Both the position numbers and the translations under genes were made by a program. Under the pieces are notes generated by a model that saw nothing but the letters and a program-made list of their open reading frames with translations, made no database searches and had not been told where the DNA came from. From contig CAWJNN010000030.1 in NCBI GenBank assembly GCA_963844115.1, forward strand, positions 46,867-110,866: DNA of 64,000 nt. The letters are read 5' to 3'. Below, in pieces: positions 30,002 through 38,409 of this stretch. The DNA comes from CS4-C045 sp963844115. GTDB taxonomy: Bacteria; Planctomycetota; Planctomycetia; Pirellulales; UBA7805. The number at the start of each line of letters is the position of its first letter. The stretch's first letter is position 1.

Positions 30002-30128
30002 CTGAAGCACTCCCTAAAAAACAGGACTCTCGTGAAAAAACCAAGCGGCCCCTTTTTCCCTTGCTGTACTTCCAGTGTAGCGCGGGACCGCAACCGATTG
30101 CCGTGATCACACGGCGGGATTCACTTAA

Positions 30129-30145
30129 AGCAAGTTGCGTGCCAA
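30129..30145 (-). promoter_or_regulatory. Sigma-54 promoter of the flp/tad operon
   Basis: The minus strand reads TGGCACGCAACTTGCT. It has the -24 GG and the -12 GC exactly ten bases apart and matches the TGGCAC-N5-TTGC consensus closely. It points toward flp copy 1. A sigma-54 activator gene is nearby (31207-32595), which makes a true site more likely. Confidence 0.8.
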
Positions 30146-30296
30146 GCAGCACCCACGTGATGATTCCCAGCGGTCTTACGAAGCGACGCTGCGCATGCTG
30201 GACACAAGTCCTTTGCATGACTGCCTTTTTCCAAACTTCTCCCCAGGCGCAACGAAGATTATTCCTTCGAGTACCCGCAATGAAGAGCAGCGGGAT

Positions 30297-30316
30297 GTGT
30301 AAAGCGGCGTTTACAC
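30297..30316. promoter_or_regulatory. Palindrome upstream of the sigma-54 promoter (candidate enhancer site)
   Basis: GTGTAAAGCGGCGTTTACAC is a 7-6-7 inverted repeat about 160 bases upstream of the promoter, the usual place for an enhancer-binding protein site. Related half-sites occur near 31094 and 31117. Binding by the neighbouring regulator is inference. Confidence 0.55.
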
Positions 30317-30590
30317 TTCAGGCGCTCACGCTTGGCAAAAGCGCTAACCCTTCGTTACAGGTTTTTTCCCGATGGACCAACGATGCCCGGCACAACGATG
30401 CCCAGCACACTGTGATTGATGGCTGGAGGGCTCTTGCTGCGACGCGTCACACCTGGTGACGCGTACGGCCGTACATCGTGGTGGATTTCGACGTCGCAGA
30501 CACCGCAGCGCCGTTGGGGTAACCGCTCAAGAGACAAACCGAGACGTTGGAGAAGAAGCAATGCCGGGCCGATAGGCTCCAGCAGTCACT

Positions 30591-30785
30591 TTAGAACAAG
30601 CCGTATTTGTGCAGTTTCTTGTACAACGTTACGCGGCTAATCCCCAGATCCTTCGCTGTCCGGGCTCGATTGTTGTTGTTTCTCTCCAGCGCTTCGACAA
30701 TCGCGTTGATTTCGGCCTTGAATTTCGACCGGAGCCACTTCGAATTGGCTTCTTCCAAACGGCAGAATTCGTTGGGTCGGTACAT
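30591..30785 (-). CDS. Small Fis-type helix-turn-helix protein
   Basis: A 64-residue frame starting MYRPNEFCRLEEANSKWLRS and ending in a Fis-type HTH: NAIVEALERNNNNRARTAKDLGISRVTLYKKLHKYGLF. The last ~45 residues are about 80% the same as the C-terminus of the adjacent sigma-54 activator. It could be a free-standing DNA-binding subunit made by partial duplication of that gene, or a non-functional remnant. A longer open frame extends to 30998, but its N-terminal part is basic and unlike a protein domain. No strong ribosome site was seen. Confidence 0.6.
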   Translation of the reverse strand: MYRPNEFCRLEEANSKWLRSKFKAEINAIVEALERNNNNRARTAKDLGISRVTLYKKLHKYGLF

Positions 30786-31093
30786 GCTTGAGACGGCTGT
30801 AAGAGTAGGCACGCCAATAATCCAGGGCACCTTCCGCCCATTACGTTGCGAATGCGGCGAGTAACCGCATCCGGTTACCGTAGCGAGGCGAGGCGTACGA
30901 CATGCGCACTTCCGGTTACGCACGTTGTGTACCAAGCGGCATTCCGTGCACTGACGATTATGTGCAGAAAAACGCACGCCCGTGCAGTTCTCCCGCACGT
31001 AAGTCGTTTGGTCGAGCGGTTTTCTTACCGCGAAGGACTAATCAAGCAACGTCGACCACAGGATTCGTAAAAAAGAAGACGGCCCTATGTACT

Positions 31094-31129
31094 GTAAAGC
31101 TTTACTTACATGCTCACTGTAAAGCGGCG
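31094..31129. promoter_or_regulatory. GTAAAGCTTTAC palindrome and adjacent half-site
   Basis: A perfect 12-bp palindrome (31094-31105) is followed by TGTAAAGCGGCG (about 31118-31129), which repeats the left half of the 30297 element. The pair lies between the Fis-type gene and the activator gene, where auto-regulation could act. Confidence 0.45.
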
Positions 31130-31206
31130 AACTAAGCGCGAAGCGCCCGTTACAGAAACACCAACCGCCAGTTTGGCCGACAGCCGGACGTGAGCCCGCG
31201 TTCGCT

Positions 31207-32595
31207 TCAGATGAGACCGTACTTGTGCAGTTTTTTGTACAGCGTTACGCGGCTGATACCCAAATCCCTGGCCGTCCGCGCTCGATTGTTGTCGTTACGC
31301 GCTAGCGATTCGACAATCGCGTTGACCTCGGCGTCGACCTTGAACTGCAGCCATTTAGAATTGGCGTCTTCCACAGGGCTGGGTTCCGTGACATCACAAA
31401 GGGTGGAGAACGCCGTGGGAAGATCTGTCAGTTCAATCCGGCGACCCGAGCTCGAGCGCCACCGCCCGTTCGACCACATTTCGTAGCTCTCGCATGTTTC
31501 CGGGCCAGGGATAGGCTTTCATGGCTTGCATGGCCTCGGCCGAAACGGTCGGAGCCGGGCAGCCGGCGTCCGCCGCATAGCTGGCGACCCATTTGTCCAC
31601 CAACGGGCGGACCAGAGACGTGCGTTCGCGCAACGGCGGCAACGAAAACGCCACGACGTTGACCCGGTAATACAAATCTCGGCGAAAGCGGCCGGCAGCG
31701 ACCTCGTCCTCAAGTGAACGGTTCGTCGCGACGATAATTCGGGCTCGTAGCGGCAGGACCTTATTGCTGCCCACCGGCTCAAACACACGTTCGTCAACGG
31801 CCCGCAGCAACTTCGTTTGCGTGGTCAACGGCAAGGCATCGATTTCGTCGATCATCAGCGTGCCGCCACCCACCGCCGTAAACTTGCCCTCATGAGGCGT
31901 ATCGGCACCCGTGAATGATCCTTTCGCATGGCCAAACATCTGGCTTTCCACGATCGTTGGCGTCAGGGTGCCGCAATCGATCACGACGAAAGGCTCATCG
32001 CGGCGCGGAGAAAGTTGGTGAATCAGCCGCGCCAAGCGAGTTTTGCCCGTGCCCGTCTCGCCACTCAACATGATCGTGGTATTCAGCGGCGCCACCGAAC
32101 GGACCTGCTTGATGACATCGCTCATCGCCGGTGAATCAAAAAGGAAAGGGTCCTCTTCTGCGCCGATGGATTGAACCGACTTTGCTGGCGGGAGGTGGGC
32201 CGGCTGAGCGTGGGACTGCGCCGTCGTGCTGGAATTCAGGCGAATCACGTCCAGTAACAGGGCCAAACGTCGCAGGTTCAAGGGCCGGGCCAGGTAATCC
32301 GCAGCTCCCTGACGCAGTAATTCGAGGCCGTGGCCCGCTTCGTGATCGTCAGCAATGCATACCAGCGGGATGCGACGCGAACCAGCCTTTGTCGCCTGCA
32401 GCAACCGAATGACCGCCGGATCGTCCGCATGTTCGACGATGTGCGTAAGGACGAGTTGCGAATCGTCCAAGTGACCGTTTGCCTGATCACATGAATCGAC
32501 AACGGCCAGCCGCCAATTCGAAACCGATTCGACGGCCTGACGGACGCCCTCGACGAGCCCTGGTCACGGGTGACTAATAACGCAGTAGCTTTCAT
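31207..32595 (-). CDS. Sigma-54-dependent response-regulator-type activator (two frameshifts)
   Basis: After correction of a missing G near 32565 and an indel near 31455, this is about 460 residues. A degenerate receiver-like N-terminus (MKATALLVTRDQG...LVEGVRQAVESVSNWRLAVVDS) lacks clear phospho-acceptor context. The AAA+ domain has Walker A GETGTGKT, the sigma-54-contacting loop GSFTGA, Walker B GGTLMIDEID and an arginine-rich FRRDLYYRVNVV. The C-terminus is a Fis-type HTH (NNRARTARDLGISRVTLYKKLHKYGLI). The GSFTGA loop establishes a sigma-54 role. Its likely target is the promoter at 30129-30145. Confidence 0.85.
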
Positions 32596-33023
32596 CGCGG
32601 CAGAGAATCGCCCCTTTACTTGGACTGACAGCACGCCTGCCCCAGTTTCACCAGTAGCCACTTGTCGCTCGTTGGCCCTAACGAGCTACCCTACCGATCA
32701 CCAGGTGCGCACGTTGCGCGCCGTCTACAAATTTCCCCGCCGCCCTGCGGCTGAATCGGCTATCCCTAATCGACGCGGTAGCCATTCAAGCGAACGCTTG
32801 TCCCTATGGCTAAATGGGCTTTCCAACCCACCCGCTATCCAGGAAAACCTTTTAAGAATCTTACGACCGGTTGACCTGGAGTCCTTTCCACCATGATGCA
32901 CGCCGATGGTCAGCTTGTAAACAAAATGGTTGGCAAATGAACCAAGAAATAGAAAAAATTAATCAAAAGCAGAACCAATCGCAATTATTGACGTGATTCT
33001 CTGACGATGCATGGGATCTAACG
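32596..33023. other. 428-base spacer
   Basis: No gene is seen. The segment 32925-32990 is AT-rich against the GC-rich background and could hold the activator or GT87 promoter region, but I could not identify boxes with confidence. Confidence 0.4.
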
Positions 33024-34250
33024 TCATGTGACGTTGTCCCTTAAGACCGATTTGGCCCATAGGACCAGCAAAACGGCTACAAGCGGAAATTGCACGAACA
33101 GTTCGGGCACCGGCTCCGTGATTTTCATGCTGGCCAGCAGGGCCAGGGTGCCGGCAAGCAACAAACAGGCCTGCTCGAACCGACCGAGTTCGAGTAGCCC
33201 GGTCAGGCCCATGTAGTGCCGCCAGCTAATCGGGCTGACCAGCAAAGCCACCGGCAAAAGCGGACGCAGCGGGTTGGACGCCTGGATTTTGGACCGCAGT
33301 GGCCATATCAGCGCGGCCGTTAGCACCAAGGCAATCGCTGCTGGCGGAAACGCGACGACGGAGTAAACGAATCGGACCAAGGAACTGTTTTGTGTGCTCT
33401 GGACATAGTGCGCGGTATTCTCACTGGTATACCGCAACCACGCGGACGTCGTCCCGATTCCCAACACCAACTCACTTGCGGCGCACACCAAGATAACCGT
33501 GGCCGTGGCGGCATAGACGGACCGCCAGCGGTGCGCAATCAGGAGACCGGCTAACAACACAACCGGATACGCCTTCAACGCGATGCTCAGCCCGATCGTT
33601 ACGCCGACCAGCAGCGGCGCACGCGGCAACAACACGATGGCCAGCGCGATCATCACAAAAAGAAGTGGCTCGTGCGTACCCAGCACCAGTGCAATACACC
33701 AGATGGGAACGGTGGCCAGGCAGGTCACAAGGTCGGTGCGTACCAACTGCCAGGCGGCCACGATCGCGACCACGCTGAGCCCGCACCACAACAGCCGAGC
33801 GGCAGCGAACGGCAGCAGGGCCAGCGGCAGAGCCAGCAGTGTGGCGAACGGCGGATGCGGCTGGCGAACCTGTTGTAGCTGGTGGTAACCGTGTTCGGGC
33901 CAGCACTCGTCCAGCAATTCCCGCGTCGGTGCATTGACCGAGCGTCCGTGCCAATGGGCCCACGCTGCTGCGTAATCCTGGGCAAAATCTGGTGTATCGG
34001 TATTCAGAATCTGCGTCACGGCCAACACCGCCAGACCGGTCGCGACCAATAGCCGAAAAATCGCGTAACGCAGTTCGCCAGAAGAATGACCGGCCGGCAA
34101 CACTTTCAACAATTCATCAAGTGGTATTCGATCGCGGGCCGATTTTGCGCACAATGCACAATCAGCACCATCAGGTTGTTGGAAATTGCACAACCCGGGC
34201 GGCAACTTAATCGGCCGAGATGGCCCCGTCAACAACGCGCATCCCAACAA
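33024..34250 (-). CDS. GT87-type polyprenol-dependent glycosyltransferase (membrane)
   Basis: About 408 residues with roughly ten membrane segments and the GT87 arrangement: an early acidic loop (NTDTPDFAQDYAAAWAHWHG), the WPEHGYHQLQQVRQPHPPFATLLALPLALLP block, and a late SPISWRHYMGL motif. GT87 enzymes transfer mannose or similar sugars from a lipid carrier in the periplasm. The first ~60 residues are Cys-containing and poorly conserved, so the start could be further in. It is one of three GT87-type genes here, close to the Tad locus. Confidence 0.8.
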   Translation of the reverse strand: MLGCALLTGPSRPIKLPPGLCNFQQPDGADCALCAKSARDRIPLDELLKVLPAGHSSGELRYAIFRLLVATGLAVLAVTQILNTDTPDFAQDYAAAWAHWHGRSVNAPTRELLDECWPEHGYHQLQQVRQPHPPFATLLALPLALLPFAAARLLWCGLSVVAIVAAWQLVRTDLVTCLATVPIWCIALVLGTHEPLLFVMIALAIVLLPRAPLLVGVTIGLSIALKAYPVVLLAGLLIAHRWRSVYAATATVILVCAASELVLGIGTTSAWLRYTSENTAHYVQSTQNSSLVRFVYSVVAFPPAAIALVLTAALIWPLRSKIQASNPLRPLLPVALLVSPISWRHYMGLTGLLELGRFEQACLLLAGTLALLASMKITEPVPELFVQFPLVAVLLVLWAKSVLRDNVT

Positions 34251-34354
34251 GCCGCGAAGCGGCCGTCGAGTGCCATGTTAGACTGGGCTTTGTTTTAAAA
34301 CCATCAGCCGCGGGCGCTAGCCGGAGTTTGGATGCCAGGAATCCCGGCGCGCCG

Positions 34355-34397
34355 GCACTGCCCGTCTCTCGCAGTCGGGCAGGAGTGCCCAACCTAC
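34355..34397. repeat. GGGCAGGAGTGCCC...CCTAC intergenic palindrome
   Basis: GGCACTGCCCGTC and GTCGGGCAGGAGTGCC-like arms end in AACCTAC. The same wording occurs at 42653-42707. Confidence 0.6.
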
Positions 34398-34471
34398 AAA
34401 ATCGAATGACGTCCGGTACCAGACACCGGCTGCAAATTCCTGCGTCTAAAAGGTATAGTGCCGAAGTATCC

Positions 34472-34503
34472 AACATTCCAGTATTCCAACATTCCAGAAT
34501 TCC
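34472..34503. repeat. 8-nt tandem repeat (aacattcc/agtattcc)
   Basis: Four consecutive octamers lie immediately before the GT2 start. It is another short-period array with its own unit. Confidence 0.75.
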
Positions 34504-34514
34504 GACGCACCCCC

Positions 34515-35254
34515 ATGCTACTTTCCGTCGTCATCCCGGTGTACAACGGCGCGAAACGATCCAGATGCTGATCGAGACCGTGCAGGCGGTACCGCTGGAA
34601 AAAGAATTGATCGTTGTCGATGACGCGTCCACGGACGGTACACGCGCCGTTTTGACTGAACTCGAGGCGAAATACGACAACTTGCGTGTGTTCTTTCACG
34701 AATGCAACCAGGGGAAGGGTGCCGCGCTACGGACGGGGTTCGTCAAGGCCAGCGGCGAACTGATCATCATTCAAGATGCCGACCTGGAATACGATCCGCA
34801 GGAATACCCGAAATTGATCCAGCCCATCCTGGACGACAAAGCCGATGTGGTCTTCGGTTCTCGATTCGCCGGCGGTGAATCGCATCGCGTGATGTACTTC
34901 TGGCATTCCCTGGGTAATCGCTTTTTGACCCTGCTGTCCAACATGCTGACGGACCTGAACCTGACGGACATGGAAACCTGCTACAAGGTTTTTCGCCGCT
35001 CGGTGCTGGAACAGATTACGGTTGAAGAGAGCCGATTTGGATTTGAGCCTGAGATCACGGCGAAAGTTGCCAAGCTGCGCTGCCGGATTTACGAGGTCGG
35101 CATATCGTATGCCGGACGCACGTACGAGGAAGGCAAAAAAATCGGCTGGAAAGACGGCGTGCGGGCGCTGTGGTGCATTCTGAAATATAACCTCACCCGC
35201 CCCCGCCCCCACCCCCACCGCCACGCCCGCCCTACTACTGCCATCTCAAAGTAG
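34515..35254 (+). CDS. GT2 glycosyltransferase, dolichol-phosphate-mannose-synthase-like (one frameshift)
   Basis: The true N-terminus is MLLSVVIPVYNERETI, read from the ATG at 34515 with one base restored near 34543. It continues in the long frame: LEKELIVVDDASTDGT, IIIQDADLEYDP (the nucleotide-sugar/metal Asp motif), VVFGSRFAGG, ETCYKVFRRSVL, GFEPEITAKVAK and YAGRTYEEGKKIGWKDG. These are DPM1-type features. It has no C-terminal membrane helices. The product may be a polyprenyl-phosphate sugar that feeds the neighbouring GT87 enzymes; that link is inference. Confidence 0.85.
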
Positions 35255-35322
35255 GACGGAATGCCATTCCGTCCAGACGGATTACGGGCACCGACGCGGA
35301 GCGTTGGTCGCCGTCCTACAAA
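35251..35322. repeat. GTAGGACGGAAT...GTCCTAC element
   Basis: The sequence GTAGGACGGAATGCCATTCC, followed by GTCC, is internally palindromic, and GTCCTAC closes the element. It overlaps the GT2 stop. Confidence 0.6.
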
Positions 35323-35363
35323 TTTGCGCAAGAAGACAAGAATTAGAACGTTAGTAGCACGGC

Positions 35364-36680
35364 TTAAATCTTGTTGGGCGTCGACCTGACGAGCCGCATG
35401 TAGCCCAGTGCAAACAGGGCCAACAGGCCGTAGAGCCCGTAGGAAAGGACCGTCAGGGTGTGCGCCGGATGGGCGACGCCGCCTTGCCCGCCGGGGATAA
35501 ATCGCTGCCAGAGTGGCACCGGCGGAAGGCAAAGCACCAGGATCGCGGCCAGGAACGAGACTCGGGCCGTCGTCGTTTCGGGCAACGACACCCACAAGAT
35601 CGCCAGCGGAATGATCAACAGCAGAAAATAGTGATCCCAGGTGATCGGTGACACCAACAACATGGTGGTCACCGACAGGCCGAACGCAAAATCCTGATCC
35701 CGATCCGAATGAGCACGTCTTTCCGCATACCACCACAGGACCAGCACGATTCCGCATCCCAAGACGCCGACCAACCAGGCTAGCTGGTCGTTTGGCCAAA
35801 GCGGTACCAGGTTGCGACGTTCCGACACCGGGTGAAACAATTTGGTGCTTAGACCAACCACCGACGAGTTCATCCAGTCGCAACGAAATTCGTTCACTTG
35901 GGGAAGCACATCGGCCACGTAGGTTGTATACGTGACCGGACGCAGCACGGCGGCGGTCAAAGCGGTGATGGACACCAGGGCAATTAAGGCGGAGGCGACA
36001 ATATTCCAGCGCTTCTGCACCGCAAAATGCAGCAGCAGGAATCCCGGAAATATCTTGAAAGCCGTCGCGACGCCCAGAAAAACGCCAGCCCAAATCGGTC
36101 GACCGGTCCGAGCGGCCGCCCACACCAACGTCAGCAACAACAGCAACACCAGGTTCAGTTGCCCCTGGTTCATCTGCTGCCGGAAAGGGCTGCACAGCAA
36201 GAGCAACGCAACCAGCGGCAGCAGGGCCCAGGGCGAAAAACCAACGGACAGGCCACGACACAACAGCCACAGGCTGATGCCCAGCGCCAACAGCGACAGG
36301 AGGTTCCAAGCCAGCGTGGCGCTGGAATAATCGAGCGCGGCAAAGGGAAGGACCATCAATACCGAAGTGGGCGGATGCGCGTTCACTTCCAGATCCATGC
36401 GAACTGCGCCCTCCGCGTCCCCGGTGGGATCGCCCTCCGACCCATTGACCTGGTAGCCCAGATATTTAGGGATGGTCACCCGGTGGCTGGAATAGATTGG
36501 CAAGTCGTTCCAATAGTTCTTGGCCGACGCCCATTCCTGAAAGAAGTCGACACCGTTGGTCGGTGCCGGCCGCAGGCTGCGGACAAAGTCGCCCCCCTGT
36601 AGCGTACAGGCAACGACGGCCACAACTAGCCAAAGCCACCACCGCGCGGCCGACAAGTTTTTGAATGGGTCCCAGGGCAT
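35364..36680 (-). CDS. GT87-type glycosyltransferase (membrane)
   Basis: 438 residues with ten or more hydrophobic segments. GT87 features: DFFQEWASAKNYWNDLPIY near the start, NAHPPTSVLMVLPFAALDY, NQGQLNLVLLLLLTLVWA and a late SPITWDHYFLLLIIPL motif. The start (MPWDPFKNLSAARWWLWLVVAVVA) gives a typical N-terminal helix. It is divergent from the third GT87 gene, with a heptamer array between them. Confidence 0.85.
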   Translation of the reverse strand: MPWDPFKNLSAARWWLWLVVAVVACTLQGGDFVRSLRPAPTNGVDFFQEWASAKNYWNDLPIYSSHRVTIPKYLGYQVNGSEGDPTGDAEGAVRMDLEVNAHPPTSVLMVLPFAALDYSSATLAWNLLSLLALGISLWLLCRGLSVGFSPWALLPLVALLLLCSPFRQQMNQGQLNLVLLLLLTLVWAAARTGRPIWAGVFLGVATAFKIFPGFLLLHFAVQKRWNIVASALIALVSITALTAAVLRPVTYTTYVADVLPQVNEFRCDWMNSSVVGLSTKLFHPVSERRNLVPLWPNDQLAWLVGVLGCGIVLVLWWYAERRAHSDRDQDFAFGLSVTTMLLVSPITWDHYFLLLIIPLAILWVSLPETTTARVSFLAAILVLCLPPVPLWQRFIPGGQGGVAHPAHTLTVLSYGLYGLLALFALGYMRLVRSTPNKI

Positions 36681-36754
36681 TCGTCCAGTTTAGCATGAGG
36701 GTCGGGCGGCAAGGGCATGGAGCATGGAGTCTTTGGTAGATGTCATGACGTGAT

Positions 36755-36818
36755 CGGACATTGGTCATTGGACATTGGTCATTGGACATTGGTCATTGGT
36801 CATTGGACATTGGTCATT
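36755..36818. repeat. 7-nt tandem repeat (ttggtca/ttggaca)
   Basis: About nine consecutive heptamers lie between two divergent GT87 genes, with only small variation between ttggtca and ttggaca. No open frame uses them. Confidence 0.9.
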
Positions 36819-36882
36819 AGGATTGGCCCCATGTTAAACTAGACGAAGAACGCTTCACCACTCACTTGTCCGGCGAGTCCTG

Positions 36883-38096
36883 ATGATCCAGCGTGTGCTC
36901 AACCCTTGGCGATTGCGTGTCTATCCGTGGGCAGCATGGGAACGCTCACGATTTGTTTTCTTGTCATCGTGCTGACGTCCAAGGATTTGATCACGCCACA
37001 AGGGGTACCACTGGGAGGTGATTACCCGGTGTTTTACGGAGTAGGCTCGCTGGTGCTGGCCGGCGATTACTCGTCGGTCTTCGATGTCTCTGCTGTCAAT
37101 CAGGCTCAGGCGGATGCCCTGGACAAGCCTGATCTGAACCACTTCCACGCGTGGGTCTATCCGCCCTATGCGGCCCTTCCGCTCGCTTTGCTGGCCTGGA
37201 TGCCGTATTTGCCATCGTTTTTGTTATTCACCGCATTGATGGCGTTATGCACTTGGGGGGCGGTCGTCATGGTCGGCCGGATCAGCCCCTTTATCGCCAG
37301 TCAGCGCGGCCCCGTGTTCGCGCTGACGTTAAGCTTTTATCCTCTGCTGCGAGCGGTCACCGGCGGGCAAAATACGGCTTTGTCGTTGCTGTTGATTTGT
37401 GGTGCGATGGCCATGTTTGTTCAGCGGCGCGACTCGGCGGCCGGCGTATTTCTGGGCCTGCTAATGTTTAAACCGCACATTGGCTTGCCGCTGATTGGCC
37501 TCTCGTTGCTGGCGCGACGCTGGAAGGTCGTTGCGATCAGCTCGTGCGTCGCGGCAGGATACTTCCTGGTGGCAGTCCCGTTTTTCGGATGGGAGTGGCC
37601 CGGCTTGTGGCTGGCATCGATCGTGCGCTATCGCGCGTTGGAAGGGAACGTGAATGGTCCCAATCTAATCTCCCTGCTGGGTGTTGCCGAGCAGTTGCTG
37701 GGTCCGGGAAACGTGATGGCCTTCGCGGTCACCGCGGTTGCCGGGATACCGATTGTCATTGTTCTGTGCTGGCTGTTTTGGTCCAAGGTCTCCCGAAACC
37801 AACGGGTCGTGGAAAGTTGGGGAGTCGCGACTGCCGGCATCATCTTGCTATCCCCGCACAGCCAGTTTTACGAGGTGGGACTGCTGGCGCTTCCGATGAT
37901 GCTGCTAGCGGCCCGCCAGAAAATGGACGCCGCCGCAGTTATCTTGTTCGTTTGGGTCGCCGGGTGGTGCCACGTGCTGTTCGACAAACCCCTGGTCCAG
38001 CCATTGTTTTTCCTGGCCGTGGTGGGTTTTTTTATCTCGCTGAGGCTAGTGCGTCCCTCCAACGGGCCGGCTGTGATGCACGCGTCTGGTGGCTAG
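36883..38096 (+). CDS. GT87-type glycosyltransferase (membrane; probable N-terminal frameshift)
   Basis: The main frame (from 36906) is intact to SGG at 38096. The likely start is the ATG at 36883, reading MIQRVLNPWRLRVYPWAAW before an indel near 36935 joins it to GTLTICFLVIVLTSKD. GT87 features: GGDYPVFYGVGSLVLAGDY, HAWVYPPYAALPLALLAWMP, TGGQNTALSLLLICGA, FKPHIGLPLIGLSLLARRW and SPHSQFYEVGLL. The last resembles the SPIxWxHY site with changes, so the acceptor specificity could differ from its two neighbours. Confidence 0.8.
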
Positions 38097-38409
38097 CGTC
38101 GCATTCGACGAGTCAAACCGAACGCAGTCCGTAAACTGAACGCGGCTTATCAAGTCACCGTTACTTAACTGACCGTCAGAACAGGCACCACCGAAACGCG
38201 AAGTCCCGTTTTTCCGATTAATTCGCCTGAACCGGCTGTTCCGCAATTGAGTGTCGTGATTGTTTTGCCGAATCAGGATTAGCATCGGGATGCGCCGATC
38301 GTGCCAGTTCTGCCGAAGGCAGGGGCACGCTGTCACGCATCCCGCAAGACGAAAATCGTGACCCAGATACCACGTTCCCAATACCTACGTTGACGAGTTC
38401 GAGGTTGTT
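38097..38409. other. 313-base spacer before cpaC with hairpin
   Basis: No gene is seen. A hairpin at 38300-38329 (CGTGCC...CTGCC-GAA-GGCAG...GGCACG) lies about 80 bases upstream of cpaC and may be regulatory. No clear -24/-12 promoter was found here: the nearest GG/GC pair has eleven, not ten, bases between. Confidence 0.45.

Noticed and set aside
30919..30936. Second sigma-54 promoter (minus strand) before the orphan Fis gene
   Set aside because: GG-N10-GC spacing is present (TGGTACACAACGTGC) but the flanking consensus is poor.
38321..38340. Sigma-54 promoter before cpaC
   Set aside because: The GG and GC are eleven rather than ten bases apart and the sequence is explained by a hairpin.
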